DNA from: a virus
Virus record (IMG/VR): IMGVR_UViG_3300006919_000055
Coordinates: 1 to 61,861 of that record
Strand: one strand, 5' to 3'
DNA length: 61,861 bases
The notes below the pieces were generated by a model. It was not told the origin of the DNA. It worked only from the letters and a program-made list of their open reading frames with translations, and did not search any database. Below are positions 1 to 7,468 of the stretch, piece by piece. Every line of letters starts with the position of its first letter. Positions within the stretch are counted from its first letter, which is position 1. The translations under genes and the position numbers were made by a program.

Positions 1-29
1 GCGGGAATACCTGTTTCAACGTACTTCAT
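1..29 (-). CDS. Partial unknown CDS, N-terminus only
   Basis: An ATG on the minus strand at 29-27 opens a frame (MKYVETGIP) that runs off the left edge. It lies 22 nt downstream of the stop of the next gene, which fits the tight minus-strand gene train, but nine residues cannot identify a product. It may not be a gene. Confidence 0.3.
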
Positions 30-51
30 AATTTTTTAATAAATTAAAATT

Positions 52-267
52 TTAGTTGGAGTAAACTCCTTCTTGGTTAAAAAAATCTTTAGCGTCTCCG
101 GTAAGTTCTATATCGCGGGTAACTTCAGCAAGCTCAATCGTATCTAAATAAACTTCCATGTTGTTCCAGTGTTCTTCGTTGATTTCGTCGAGCGTCATGG
201 CGGAAATAATTTTTTCGTCATAAGAATCGGGGGTAATAAATTCTAATTTTACAGTAAGCTTTTTCAT
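52..267 (-). CDS. Hypothetical acidic small protein (71 aa)
   Basis: The protein is acidic and shows no membrane segment, cysteine cluster or motif I recognise. It is last of four small genes at 877-52 that follow each other at 0-4 nt spacing on the minus strand, so it is probably co-transcribed with them. Function unknown; the call as a gene rests on spacing and strand. Confidence 0.6.
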   Translation of the reverse strand: MKKLTVKLEFITPDSYDEKIISAMTLDEINEEHWNNMEVYLDTIELAEVTRDIELTGDAKDFFNQEGVYSN

Positions 268-270
268 GAT

Positions 271-462
271 TTATAAGTAAACATTTTTTACTATATTAAC
301 TGCTATCTCGTTTCTTGCAGCTTCAGATGCTAGATTGATTTGAGAGTCTTTATACATTTCTAAAACATCTTTTACTTTGTTGATAAGTTGCATTTCGCGT
401 TGGTGACGATCATCGAGAACATCTTGAATTGGTGCGGATGGATTAATAGGTGTTATTTTCAT
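271..462 (-). CDS. Hypothetical small protein (63 aa)
   Basis: Starts immediately after the stop of the upstream gene (463-654) and ends 3 nt before the next start. A predicted helical middle (residues about 20-45, many E/K/Q/L) is all that can be seen. No family recognised. Confidence 0.58.
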   Translation of the reverse strand: MKITPINPSAPIQDVLDDRHQREMQLINKVKDVLEMYKDSQINLASEAARNEIAVNIVKNVYL

Positions 463-654
463 TTAGAAACAATCTTCGTGGTTGTAATTTTCCACCACTT
501 CCATATCTACTTCAAAAGAACTATCAACATAATCTGCGTTGGTTGGTAGCTCGCCGTGAAGGCGAGCGGTTTCGATGGCAGCGTCGAGCGAGTCAGCCTC
601 GACCTCCATCACGCCGTACATTTCCCATGCACAAGGTATTTTATATTTTTTCAT
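463..654 (-). CDS. Small protein resembling the DpnD/PcfM-like fold (63 aa)
   Basis: Begins KKYKIPCAWEMYG, followed by a V-x-A segment and an alternating helix (LDAAIETARLHG) and a short acidic tail. This beta-strand, helix, strand layout with a 'VEADSLDAAIE' segment is what is seen in small phage and plasmid proteins of the DpnD/PcfM-like type, which bind nothing known for certain. The match is by eye only. It sits in a four-gene minus-strand cluster with no intergenic space. Confidence 0.55.
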   Translation of the reverse strand: MKKYKIPCAWEMYGVMEVEADSLDAAIETARLHGELPTNADYVDSSFEVDMEVVENYNHEDCF

Positions 655-655
655 T

Positions 656-877
656 CTAATAATCTTTCTTGGCTTGGTTTTTATCGTAACTATAAGCTTT
701 GTATAGTTGGTTGGTTTCTAAGTCCCACTTCTTTGTTGTGGCCTTAATAATTTCATGATCATTTACATCAAGGTCGCAAACTTCTATGTTTAAGTTTTCG
801 GGAGTGCGGTCACTCCGCACTTCCAAGACTGTCCCGTATTGAACTTTGATATAAATTTTAATTTGTTCGCCGCTCAT
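656..877 (-). CDS. Hypothetical protein (73 aa), first of a four-gene cluster
   Basis: Beta-rich N-terminal half (IKIYIKVQYGTVLEV) and a lysine-rich C-terminal half; no motif recognised. It is the promoter-proximal gene of the cluster 877-52 and has an AAGTATATATAGTA sequence 9 nt upstream of its start region that resembles the AGTGTA-type boxes found elsewhere in this window. Confidence 0.6.
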   Translation of the reverse strand: MSGEQIKIYIKVQYGTVLEVRSDRTPENLNIEVCDLDVNDHEIIKATTKKWDLETNQLYKAYSYDKNQAKKDY

Positions 878-885
878 TGTTTTAA

Positions 886-900
886 TACTATATATACTTT
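886..900 (-). promoter_or_regulatory. Weak late-type promoter candidate
   Basis: Reading the minus strand, AAAGTATATATAGTA precedes the ATG at 877. It shares the A/T pattern and approximate distance of the AGTGTA boxes at other genes but has AGTATA instead of AGTGTA. It could simply be AT-rich spacer. Confidence 0.3.
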
Positions 901-925
901 ATAAAGTTTTGTAAAGGATAAAATG

Positions 926-953
926 AAAAAAAATGCCCCGTAAAAAACGGGGC
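926..953 (-). terminator. Rho-independent terminator after 974-1252
   Basis: A perfect 6-bp GCCCCG/CGGGGC stem (935-940 with 948-953) is followed, in minus-strand reading, by eight T residues (926-933). The other flank has five T residues on the plus strand, so it could act in both directions; only the minus-strand gene 974-1252 needs it. Confidence 0.8.
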
Positions 954-973
954 TTTTTAATCTTTTAAGAAAT

Positions 974-1252
974 TTAATTTTCACTTTCTTTTAATTTGAT
1001 TTCTTCTTCTAGCTCCTCAATATAATTACCATTCCAAGTATAATTGGGTTTGAATTCTGTAAGAACTTTTCCTTTAGATGCTTTTACAAACTTTAATGTG
1101 CCTTTAGTACCTTTTAGTACGTCAATATCCTGTATTTTTACTAAGGCTTTTCTTTTTTGATTAGGGCAACAAGAAGAGTCAACAACATCAAGTAAAAAAT
1201 GATCTGCTCCGCGTGGAGGTTTAGGTATGTAAACGCCTGAAACTTTTCTCAT
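974..1252 (-). CDS. Hypothetical protein (92 aa)
   Basis: Starts MRKVSGVYIPKPPRGADHF, contains a CC pair at 28-29 and a basic, strand-rich middle with a possible small SH3-like barrel (VLKGTKGTLKFVKASKGKVL), and ends acidic. No family recognised. Monocistronic by appearance: it has a TATAAATATA-rich upstream region and its own terminator. Confidence 0.6.
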   Translation of the reverse strand: MRKVSGVYIPKPPRGADHFLLDVVDSSCCPNQKRKALVKIQDIDVLKGTKGTLKFVKASKGKVLTEFKPNYTWNGNYIEELEEEIKLKESEN

Positions 1253-1290
1253 GAAGATATATTTATAATAAAATTAAAAAAACTCAATTA

Positions 1291-1325
1291 AAAAAAGACG
1301 TAGGGGTGAAAGGGGAACCCCTACG
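1291..1325 (-). terminator. Rho-independent terminator after 1344-2402
   Basis: An 8-bp perfect stem CGTAGGGG/CCCCTACG (1299-1306 with 1318-1325) with an 11-nt loop is followed on the minus strand by a six-T run. It lies 18 nt downstream of the DGQHR-like gene's stop codon. Confidence 0.8.
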
Positions 1326-1343
1326 CCTTTTGGTTGGGTTGCC

Positions 1344-2402
1344 CTAGTTAGCGTTGGCAGACGCAAGGCGAGTGTAATCGTATGATTCCCAATTCTTTTG
1401 TTTAACAAGTTTTTTAATCTTTACTCCCACAAACCAATTAATGCAAGAGTAAATTGTTTTAGCATACAAATCATCGTATCCGGTTCCTTTTTTACCTCTA
1501 GCTGATGATTGAGCGTTGCTGTTAAGAACGTAATCTCTAAGTTTTAATACTGTATAGTCTGCATCATTTGTTGCTTGACCTGAAACGAAAACCTTTAGAA
1601 AATCTTCGCAAGATTTTACATTGGTCATAGCGAAACGAACGAGAGCGTTTACAACAGCGGTTTTTCTTAATTTTTTGAGATTCTCAGCCGAGCAGGGGTA
1701 ATCACTCTTAGCAATAGTGAGATAACTCAAGACGGTGTAAACTGCTTCTTTATTTTCTACGAGAAAAGATTCTACTTCTTCGTCAGTAGGATCAGAAGAT
1801 GCACACACTACCATTTGGCCTTCGGGCTTTAGATAGTGCTTGAGGATTCGCTTGGCAACATCACTAGCAATTCTGGCTGAAGTAGCGTTAGGTACAATAT
1901 GAGGGTAGTTCATCATTAGATGATCTTTTTGCGAGCGAATTTGTTGCCGATCTATTTTAACTTTAATCTCTGGCTCTCTACCGGAAGCTACATCAAAATT
2001 AACATCAAAACTATCATCATCACTAAGATGTTTAGCTAGAAGTAACGCAAGGATACGATGTTGAGCATCGACCAAAGCATAACCGTTTTTCTTGTTGCCA
2101 AACTTAACTGTGTCGCCCGTACTCATCCAATTACCGGAAAGCATATCTTTAAGCAGATTAACAGCTTTACCTAATTTAATAGGTCTATTTTCGGGATTAT
2201 AATAAGATAAAATATTAAGAAGAGTGTCTTTTGAAAGTGAGGCTGCTTCAGTCAACTTGGGAGCGTCATCCATGAAGGGGTGAGCGGGAAGAGCTTCGTT
2301 AGACTTTAAATATTCTTGACGGCGCGTTTGACAGTCCGTGTTCAGGTCGAGGCCAAGAGCCTCTTTGATATACTTTTTAGTAATATTAGTTGGGTTAGTC
2401 AT
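1344..2402 (-). CDS. ParB/DGQHR-like domain protein (352 aa)
   Basis: Residues about 85-120 contain L-x-x-M-L-x-G-x-W, then GDTVKF and YALVDAQHRILALLLA, matching the 'GDTIxFD...LxDGQHRLxA' signature of the DGQHR/ParB N-terminal-like family frequent in large phages, with DAQHR in place of DGQHR. The C-terminal two thirds are helical with no motif I know. Family members are thought to be ParB-type nucleotide-binding or nuclease folds, but the phage versions have no settled role. It is a single-gene unit upstream of rIIB with its own terminator. Confidence 0.7.
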   Translation of the reverse strand: MTNPTNITKKYIKEALGLDLNTDCQTRRQEYLKSNEALPAHPFMDDAPKLTEAASLSKDTLLNILSYYNPENRPIKLGKAVNLLKDMLSGNWMSTGDTVKFGNKKNGYALVDAQHRILALLLAKHLSDDDSFDVNFDVASGREPEIKVKIDRQQIRSQKDHLMMNYPHIVPNATSARIASDVAKRILKHYLKPEGQMVVCASSDPTDEEVESFLVENKEAVYTVLSYLTIAKSDYPCSAENLKKLRKTAVVNALVRFAMTNVKSCEDFLKVFVSGQATNDADYTVLKLRDYVLNSNAQSSARGKKGTGYDDLYAKTIYSCINWFVGVKIKKLVKQKNWESYDYTRLASANAN

Positions 2403-2437
2403 GGGTTTGTTTAATTAAATTATTAATAAATTAAATT

Positions 2438-3235
2438 TTAGCCGAGTCCATTTTCGTTTAAGGCAGCTTGATACCCAGCATCATAAGAATCTTCGTCGTA
2501 ATCCTCAGAGTCAAAGTAGTCATCAACGAGAGGTTCTTCTAATTTCTTCTCAAAATGACCGACAACTTTGTATTTTGCTGTACGGAGTTTTTGACAGTCG
2601 CAATCTTTTGGTACGGAAACAACGTCAGCAGGATTAATTTCCACAATCATTAGATTTCCACCGTTACCGAAACCGCGAGCGTACTCCAAACTGCCAGCGT
2701 GAAAGCCAGCAGAACAACCTTGATCAGCGTCATCACAAACGCCTGAACGGCGCATCTCTTGAACGTCACCAACGTTATTAGAAAATTTGCCTGTGTGCCA
2801 ATCCTTAAAATTGTCATCTACGCTCTTGTAGGCGAGAAAATTGCCATCGGGAGTCAATGGCATATTCTTGTGTTCCAAGAAAGTGTAAAGCTCATTGATG
2901 GCGCGACGAGAGGGGTTCTCCATTAGTTTGTCGAGAAAACGAACGAGTGGGCCATAAGGAAGTCCTTCGCGCATAAAATCCAAAAGACGGTCTACCACAT
3001 GATTATGAATTTCTTCTCCATCGTAATAAACAACGCCGTGATCAACGGTAACTTTGCCATCACTATAACTAGGAACTGCCTTGCCAATATCAAATAAATC
3101 TTCTAGCTTATCGAACTCTTCCGCTTTAACAGCGGCTACGGCATGATCCCAATTAACGTGATCCTTGTTCATAGTTTGAGCTTTGCCGTTGATTACTACG
3201 GTGAGAGAAGATTCGGTTAGGATAAATGGAGTCAT
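2438..3235 (-). CDS. rIIB: rIIB-like protein
   Basis: T4 rIIB family protein of 265 aa. The diagnostic part is residues 129-230: FLAYKSVDDNFKDWHTGKF, NNVGDVQEM, then a GCSAGFHAGSLEYARGF block and the IVEINPADVVSVP strand. In T4, rIIA and rIIB together control rapid lysis and exclusion by lambda rex; their biochemical action is unknown. A strongly acidic tail (232-251, DDYFDSEDYDEDSYD) follows the core. The gene is transcribed apart from rIIA here: a good TTGACT/TATTGT promoter lies just upstream at 3294-3266, and rIIA has a terminator between. Confidence 0.9.
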   Translation of the reverse strand: MTPFILTESSLTVVINGKAQTMNKDHVNWDHAVAAVKAEEFDKLEDLFDIGKAVPSYSDGKVTVDHGVVYYDGEEIHNHVVDRLLDFMREGLPYGPLVRFLDKLMENPSRRAINELYTFLEHKNMPLTPDGNFLAYKSVDDNFKDWHTGKFSNNVGDVQEMRRSGVCDDADQGCSAGFHAGSLEYARGFGNGGNLMIVEINPADVVSVPKDCDCQKLRTAKYKVVGHFEKKLEEPLVDDYFDSEDYDEDSYDAGYQAALNENGLG

Positions 3236-3265
3236 GTTTAGTTCGCTTTCGTTATTATGTTTAAG

Positions 3266-3294
3266 ACAATACAGAATTTATAATTTTGAGTCAA
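3266..3294 (-). promoter_or_regulatory. sigma70-like promoter of rIIB
   Basis: Minus strand: -35 TTGACT (3294-3289), 17-nt spacer, -10 TATTGT (3271-3266), about 30 nt before the rIIB ATG. The TTGACTCAAAxTTATAA context is shared with the promoter at 17657, so it is probably one of a set of early promoters using host sigma factor or the phage RpoD-like factor. Confidence 0.7.
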
Positions 3295-3340
3295 TCTTTT
3301 TCTTGGTTTTTTTTGCTATCTTGAGATGGGTAATTTTTTA

Positions 3341-3381
3341 AAAGGGAGACGCGGAAACAACCTACTTGAACCGCGCCCCCC
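3341..3381 (-). terminator. Terminator of rIIA
   Basis: On the minus strand an 11-bp stem (3381-3371 with 3354-3344) pairs fully if two G-U wobbles are allowed; the plus strand would have two A-C mismatches, so the structure is specific for minus-strand RNA. It is followed by TTTT and an A/T stretch, 16 nt past the rIIA stop codon. Confidence 0.65.
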
Positions 3382-3396
3382 TTGACTCGTAAAAAC

Positions 3397-5595
3397 CTAC
3401 CTTTTACGAGAAATATCGGCTAAATCAACCACATTTATGTAATTAATGGTATCTTTAAAAGCCTCTTGATCGGGCTTGAAATTATACTTAAATCTCCAAC
3501 CATCAACGTGTTTTAACATGGAGTATTTTTTGTTAAATTTCTCCAACATTTTGGACAAATCGTGAGTAGGAGGAGCATCTTCAGCTAAAGTTAGATTAAA
3601 GGTTCTAGCAATGTCATGAGCCTCGTCAATAATTTGAGCATCGTCTTTGTGATACATCAAGATTTGAGCGTCAACAAATTGTTTAGCCAATGAATCTTCT
3701 TTGATGATATTCGCAGACAAAGTTTCAAAATCAGAATCATGACGGTCAATATCAAAAGCATACTCAAGACTCTTAACTTCGGCACGGTCTACGACCATTT
3801 GAGATAGGTTTTTGGCTTCGATCAACTCCAAAGCTTTATTCTTTGCCCAAGTATATAAGTCAGTCCAATTAGGGTCATTTCTAAGAGACTCAACTTTTTT
3901 GGTTTGAGTAGCCTTTACTCCGTAAACATCTACGTCTAAAGTGTCATCGAGAACTTTTAATTTTTTAATAAATTGAACAATTACGTTTGCTTTATGTAGA
4001 GAGACATCTCCTTCATATAAAATTTTAGACTTGTAAGCATCCAATTCAACGTAAATACCTTCAGAGGGTAACTCTTCGCAAATTTCCCAGTGTTGAGATT
4101 GATTCCTGTCTCCCAAAATGTAATTGGGTTCATCCCAACTAACAAACTTGAAAAGCTTTTTGTTGGACTTAGGGTTGCTAGTACCGGAACCTCCAACGTA
4201 GCTGGCGCGTCCGTAGCCCCACTCAGAAAAGTCAGTAAGCTTGTTCTTTGGAAGCTCAGACAATTTAACGACTTTAGCGTCAAATCCGGTTTCTTTTACA
4301 TATTCTTTACGCGCTTCGTTGTCTTTGAAGCGGATCATGTAAACCTTCTTGTTCTCTTTGAGAAGCATAGGTAAAACGCGACCAAGAGTGCCGTTAGGAC
4401 GGAGCATATCGTTTTCAACGATAACGGTATCACGATCACAACTAATAGAGTGCTTGTCTGTGGGGCGATACTTTCCGGTGCGTCCTTTAGTGAATTGACT
4501 TATGCTTACCTTTTTGCCGTGAGCGTGAAAAGTATTGCACTCAACAAGTTGGCCTTTCCACTTGAGGTTCTTGCCTATAACGCGGTGCAAGTCGTAAAGA
4601 TTGCTGGAGTAGTCGAAAGTCGCGCCATAGAGGCATTTCGCGTCAAAAAGAGTATCGCAACCAGCAAAGCTACTCGTAATGCTTGCCATAATCTCTGCCA
4701 AGGCTACCTTGAGCTTCTTTTTAATATTCTTCTTAGTGTAGTCGGTGTATTGAAGCTTTTCGCGAGAAGCAGCAATTTCTAAATCTCCAATCTCAAAATT
4801 AAGAACAAGATTGCGAGTAAGAATGTCATCAATATCGCCATCGTCCTCAGTGAAATTTAGAGAGTGGCGATCAACAGGGTAAGCGATGTTACCCATAACT
4901 GCCATTGCACTGTGGTTTTGAGTGCCAAGATAGCTCCATCCATCTCCTTCGTACAATACGTCTGCATCCTCGATCTTGCTTCCACCGTGAATAATTGGGC
5001 GAGGATTAAACCAGCGGTAAAAATCCATCGCGGTTTCTTTGAAAGAATCAATATCATCACTTTTAATAGCGATAACAATTTCTAAACCATTCTTTTCGTC
5101 GGTATTTTCTGTTCCCAACTTGCTAATCTTACCGAGTCCAGAGGGATCAAGATAAGCGTTATGAATGTGTTTTACGCCATCAATGTAAGAATGAATAACA
5201 AAATTATCACCATAAGCAAATGCGCTTTTTGATCCAAGACCTAATTGTCCTGTAACCGCATTGGATTGACGCTTGGTGGACTCGCCATAAAAAGCATAAA
5301 CATCTTGAATCTCACTATCATTAAGAGCAAGACCAAAATCTCTAATTTTAAAAGTAGGAGAAAGCTTAGTGGGAAGAGTAATTTCAATAGGGGTATCAGC
5401 AATACCCGCTTCTACATGAGCGTCTGCCGCGTTTGTAGAATACTCGCGAATGATAGCGAGTTCTTTATCAGAATAAAGTTGGTTTCGGAGAACATTAAAA
5501 AGATGAGGAAGTCCGTCAGATTTAATTCCAAAAGTAACGGAGTTCTCAATTCCTGAAGTCGTAACGCTTTTTGTGTTTGTAGGTTGTTGTATCAT
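3397..5595 (-). CDS. rIIA: rIIA-like protein with GHKL ATPase domain
   Basis: 732-aa protein matching T4 rIIA. The N-terminal 250 residues form a GHKL (Hsp90/gyrase-type) ATPase domain: the N-box EYSTNAADAH (51-60), a G1-like RDFGLAL (85-91), and the glycine-rich lid GLGSKSAFAY (119-128). The rest is the family-specific region. Partner of rIIB. The start is an ATG preceded by AACAACCTACC, a context repeated exactly at the small ORF just upstream. Transcription probably starts from 5742-5714 and covers that small ORF too. All long open frames on the opposite strand here are shadows of this gene. Confidence 0.92.
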   Translation of the reverse strand: MIQQPTNTKSVTTSGIENSVTFGIKSDGLPHLFNVLRNQLYSDKELAIIREYSTNAADAHVEAGIADTPIEITLPTKLSPTFKIRDFGLALNDSEIQDVYAFYGESTKRQSNAVTGQLGLGSKSAFAYGDNFVIHSYIDGVKHIHNAYLDPSGLGKISKLGTENTDEKNGLEIVIAIKSDDIDSFKETAMDFYRWFNPRPIIHGGSKIEDADVLYEGDGWSYLGTQNHSAMAVMGNIAYPVDRHSLNFTEDDGDIDDILTRNLVLNFEIGDLEIAASREKLQYTDYTKKNIKKKLKVALAEIMASITSSFAGCDTLFDAKCLYGATFDYSSNLYDLHRVIGKNLKWKGQLVECNTFHAHGKKVSISQFTKGRTGKYRPTDKHSISCDRDTVIVENDMLRPNGTLGRVLPMLLKENKKVYMIRFKDNEARKEYVKETGFDAKVVKLSELPKNKLTDFSEWGYGRASYVGGSGTSNPKSNKKLFKFVSWDEPNYILGDRNQSQHWEICEELPSEGIYVELDAYKSKILYEGDVSLHKANVIVQFIKKLKVLDDTLDVDVYGVKATQTKKVESLRNDPNWTDLYTWAKNKALELIEAKNLSQMVVDRAEVKSLEYAFDIDRHDSDFETLSANIIKEDSLAKQFVDAQILMYHKDDAQIIDEAHDIARTFNLTLAEDAPPTHDLSKMLEKFNKKYSMLKHVDGWRFKYNFKPDQEAFKDTINYINVVDLADISRKR

Positions 5596-5616
5596 GGTAG
5601 GTTGTTTTTGGATTGA

Positions 5617-5685
5617 TTAGATGCCCCACTCGCCAAACCAGAATGGAGAGGAGCCGAGTATTAATGCTATTACTAAGAACGTCAT
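5617..5685 (-). CDS. 22-aa leader or micro-membrane peptide before rIIA
   Basis: An ATG at 5685 opens a 22-codon frame, MTFLVIALILGSSPFWFGEWGI, hydrophobic at the N-terminus, ending 22 nt before rIIA. Its start codon sits in the same ACAACCTACCATG context as the rIIA start, the only two places where I see it, which suggests the same translation signal was duplicated. It could be a short membrane peptide or a leader peptide for rIIA; it could also be chance. Confidence 0.4.
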   Translation of the reverse strand: MTFLVIALILGSSPFWFGEWGI

Positions 5686-5713
5686 GGTAGGTTGTTGTCT
5701 TACTGTTGAGCAT

Positions 5714-5742
5714 AGCTTAATACTTTAATAAGTTTAGGTCAA
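5714..5742 (-). promoter_or_regulatory. sigma70-like promoter of the rIIA unit
   Basis: Minus strand: -35 TTGACC (5742-5737), 17-nt spacer, -10 TAAGCT (5719-5714). The -35 matches the other TTGACY boxes in the window; the -10 is poorer. It lies 29 nt upstream of the 22-aa frame and 119 nt upstream of rIIA. Confidence 0.55.
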
Positions 5743-5758
5743 GGACTTTTTTAATTTT

Positions 5759-5953
5759 TTAATAATTGTTTTGTTTTTCCCTTAAACGCGAGATAAAAAG
5801 AGACTTACGATTCTTTTCGTATTTCTTTCTACTGGGCTTTTCATAGCGACTTCTATCTCTACATTCTTGTATAATGCCAGAACGTAAAACTTGTTTTTTA
5901 AATCTACGCAACGCGCCTTCAACGTTGCCCTTTTCTACTTTTGATTCAATCAT
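5759..5953 (-). CDS. rpsU: Ribosomal protein bS21 homolog
   Basis: 64-aa very basic protein with the bS21 signature: K-V-E-K-G-N at 6-10, ALRRFKKQVLRSG (14-26), then R-x-R-x-x-YEKPSRKK (32-44) and a basic C-terminus. bS21 sits near the anti-Shine-Dalgarno end of 16S rRNA in the 30S subunit and is one of the few ribosomal proteins carried by phages. A phage copy may replace the host protein and bias initiation to phage mRNAs (inference). It is the last gene of a minus-strand unit, sigma factor, small ORF, bS21, and overlaps the small ORF by 8 nt. Confidence 0.88.
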   Translation of the reverse strand: MIESKVEKGNVEGALRRFKKQVLRSGIIQECRDRSRYEKPSRKKYEKNRKSLFISRLREKQNNY

Positions 5954-6089
5954 CTTTTAGGTTTTTATTTATTTTATTTTTTAATATTTTAGCTTTTACT
6001 TTTTCTGGAAGAGAGTCAAATTTAATAATCTTCTTCTTCCAAAATCTTATATAGTCATCCTCTGATATTTGGCACTTTTTCGTTTGCAT
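5946..6089 (-). CDS. Hypothetical basic small protein (47 aa)
   Basis: ATG at 6089, stop TGA at 5948-5946; reads MQTKKCQISEDDYIRFWKKK and continues lysine-rich. It starts 5 nt after the sigma-factor stop and runs 8 nt into bS21, so it would couple translation of the two. No family recognised. The evidence is spacing and an open frame filling the gap exactly. Confidence 0.55.
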   Translation of the reverse strand: MQTKKCQISEDDYIRFWKKKIIKFDSLPEKVKAKILKNKINKNLKDD

Positions 6090-6094
6090 TTAAA

Positions 6095-6976
6095 CTATTT
6101 CATTTTATATTTTTTAATCCAAAACCTTAACTTTCTCAGTGCAGCTTCCTCTATTTGTCTTATTCTTTCTCTGGTAACTCTAAATCTTATTCCTATTTTC
6201 TCTAACGTTTCATAGTTTTTATTTTTTAATCCAAATCTATACTCAATTATAGCTCTTTCTCTGCGGTTTAGTTTTTTCAAACACAACTCTAGGATATTAT
6301 TGTCGCTACTTATGGACGCTAAAGAATCTGGAGTTTTAACAAGTACGTCCGGTATAGTGTCAGAAAGTGTGCTATTTGATTCCTCACTAGACGGTGGGGG
6401 AGAATCGAGTGAAAGCGTTGACTTGTCAGCATCCAAAAGGATAGACAGCTTAATTCGACATAAATTAAAATGCTCACATATTTCAGAGGAGCTAGGTGGT
6501 CTTGTATTCTTCTCTGTGAAGTCGTTAATAAAGTTGCGTACTTTTTTCTGTTGATCTATTAATCCAACCGGAAGTCTAATTGTGCGGCTTTTATTTGAAA
6601 GCCCTCTTCTTATTGCCTGTTTTATCCAATAAGAGCAATAAGTAGAGAAACGAGTGCCATGAGACGGATCAAATCTTTCAGCCGCTTTGATAAGCCCAAA
6701 ATTTCCTTCGCATACAAGGTCGGCAAAATCTAAACCTAAATTTCTGTAATCTTTAGCAATCTTAATTACTAATCTTAAATTGCATTCCACAAGAGTTTTT
6801 AGTGCTGCTCGACCATTTTTTCGAGTCTGCTGACCTGCTTTTGGAAAGTCTTTCCACGCTCTTATTTTGCGTCCAATCTCTTGCTCTTCTTTTTTAGAAA
6901 GAAGGGGATGCTCCGATAGATTAGTAAAGTATGAGTCAAGAGTAGCTTGCGGCGGGGGCGGAGTAGCTTCATTCAT
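6095..6976 (-). CDS. RpoD-like sigma-70 family factor
   Basis: 293-aa group 1/2-type sigma factor. Region 1.2 is at about 12-45 (LDSYFTNLSEHPLLSKKEE), region 2 at 65-130 (NLRLVIKIAKDY, DLVCEGNFGLIKAAERFD, RFSTYCSYWIKQAI), region 3 at 132-195, region 4 at 229-287 with the helix-turn-helix VTRERIRQIEEAALRKLR. It lacks the long region 1.1 of host RpoD. It presumably redirects host RNA polymerase to phage promoters. Preceded by its own TTGACA promoter and followed by a small ORF and bS21, so transcription and translation takeover functions share one unit. Confidence 0.92.
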   Translation of the reverse strand: MNEATPPPPQATLDSYFTNLSEHPLLSKKEEQEIGRKIRAWKDFPKAGQQTRKNGRAALKTLVECNLRLVIKIAKDYRNLGLDFADLVCEGNFGLIKAAERFDPSHGTRFSTYCSYWIKQAIRRGLSNKSRTIRLPVGLIDQQKKVRNFINDFTEKNTRPPSSSEICEHFNLCRIKLSILLDADKSTLSLDSPPPSSEESNSTLSDTIPDVLVKTPDSLASISSDNNILELCLKKLNRRERAIIEYRFGLKNKNYETLEKIGIRFRVTRERIRQIEEAALRKLRFWIKKYKMK

Positions 6977-6985
6977 GAAGCAGCA

Positions 6986-7014
6986 ATATTATATATATTA
7001 TAGAAAAATGTCAA
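6986..7014 (-). promoter_or_regulatory. sigma70-like promoter of the sigma factor/bS21 unit
   Basis: Minus strand: consensus -35 TTGACA (7014-7009), 17-nt spacer containing CTATAATATATA, -10 TAATAT (6991-6986). About 10 nt separate the -10 from the start codon, so the leader is very short unless the upstream TATAAT is used. Confidence 0.65.
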
Positions 7015-7020
7015 TTATTT

Positions 7021-7320
7021 TTAGAATAAATCTGTAAAAGGAGATTCGCCTTCATCGAATGACTTGTCTGGTTCTAATTTACATTTAAATTCATAACCAT
7101 CCATTTTAATCATGAAAGTCATTTTCTTTCCTTGGGCGTAATCATTTAATATTTTATACAAACATTCGTGACAGTAAATTTTATTTTTATATTTAAAATA
7201 AACTATTTTCTTGTTTTCGTACAAAATTTTATAATCACTAGCAGTATAAGAAATGCCACAAGAAGAACACTTGATCCTTCTTTTGCGATTATCTGGATTT
7301 ATTACTTCTGCACAAAACAT
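7021..7320 (-). CDS. Small zinc-ribbon-like protein (99 aa)
   Basis: Two CxxC pairs, C18/C21 (KCSSCG) and C50/C53 (YCHECL), separated by a basic strand region, are the pattern of a treble-clef or zinc-ribbon fold. The C-terminal third is acidic. Could be a DNA-, RNA- or RNA-polymerase-binding regulator, but nothing points to a specific role. Ends just before the promoter of the sigma gene. Confidence 0.6.
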   Translation of the reverse strand: MFCAEVINPDNRKRRIKCSSCGISYTASDYKILYENKKIVYFKYKNKIYCHECLYKILNDYAQGKKMTFMIKMDGYEFKCKLEPDKSFDEGESPFTDLF

Positions 7321-7363
7321 TCATAGTAATTTACAGTTAAAAACGTAATAAAACACTAAAATA

Positions 7364-7468
7364 TTATTTTTTTTTATATAAAGAAGCAAATAAGAAAAGG
7401 CAAATAGAGATTATGCCCCATTTTATTGAAGTTAACTTACTGTTTATTTCAGTTATTTGATCTTCCAT
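7364..7468 (-). CDS. 34-aa single-pass membrane protein
   Basis: ATG at 7468 directly abuts the stop of the upstream gene (7469-7894). The frame reads MEDQITEINSKLTSIKWG, then a hydrophobic segment IISICLFLFASLY and KKK, the layout of a short N-out membrane peptide with a positively charged inner end. Abutting stop/start and a clean TM segment support it; role unknown. Confidence 0.5.
   Translation of the reverse strand: MEDQITEINSKLTSIKWGIISICLFLFASLYKKK

Noticed and set aside
3981-5556. Long open frames antisense to rIIA (for example 4450-4782 and 5245-5556)
   Set aside because: They overlap a clearly identified gene on the other strand and have no family resemblance; they are shadow frames.
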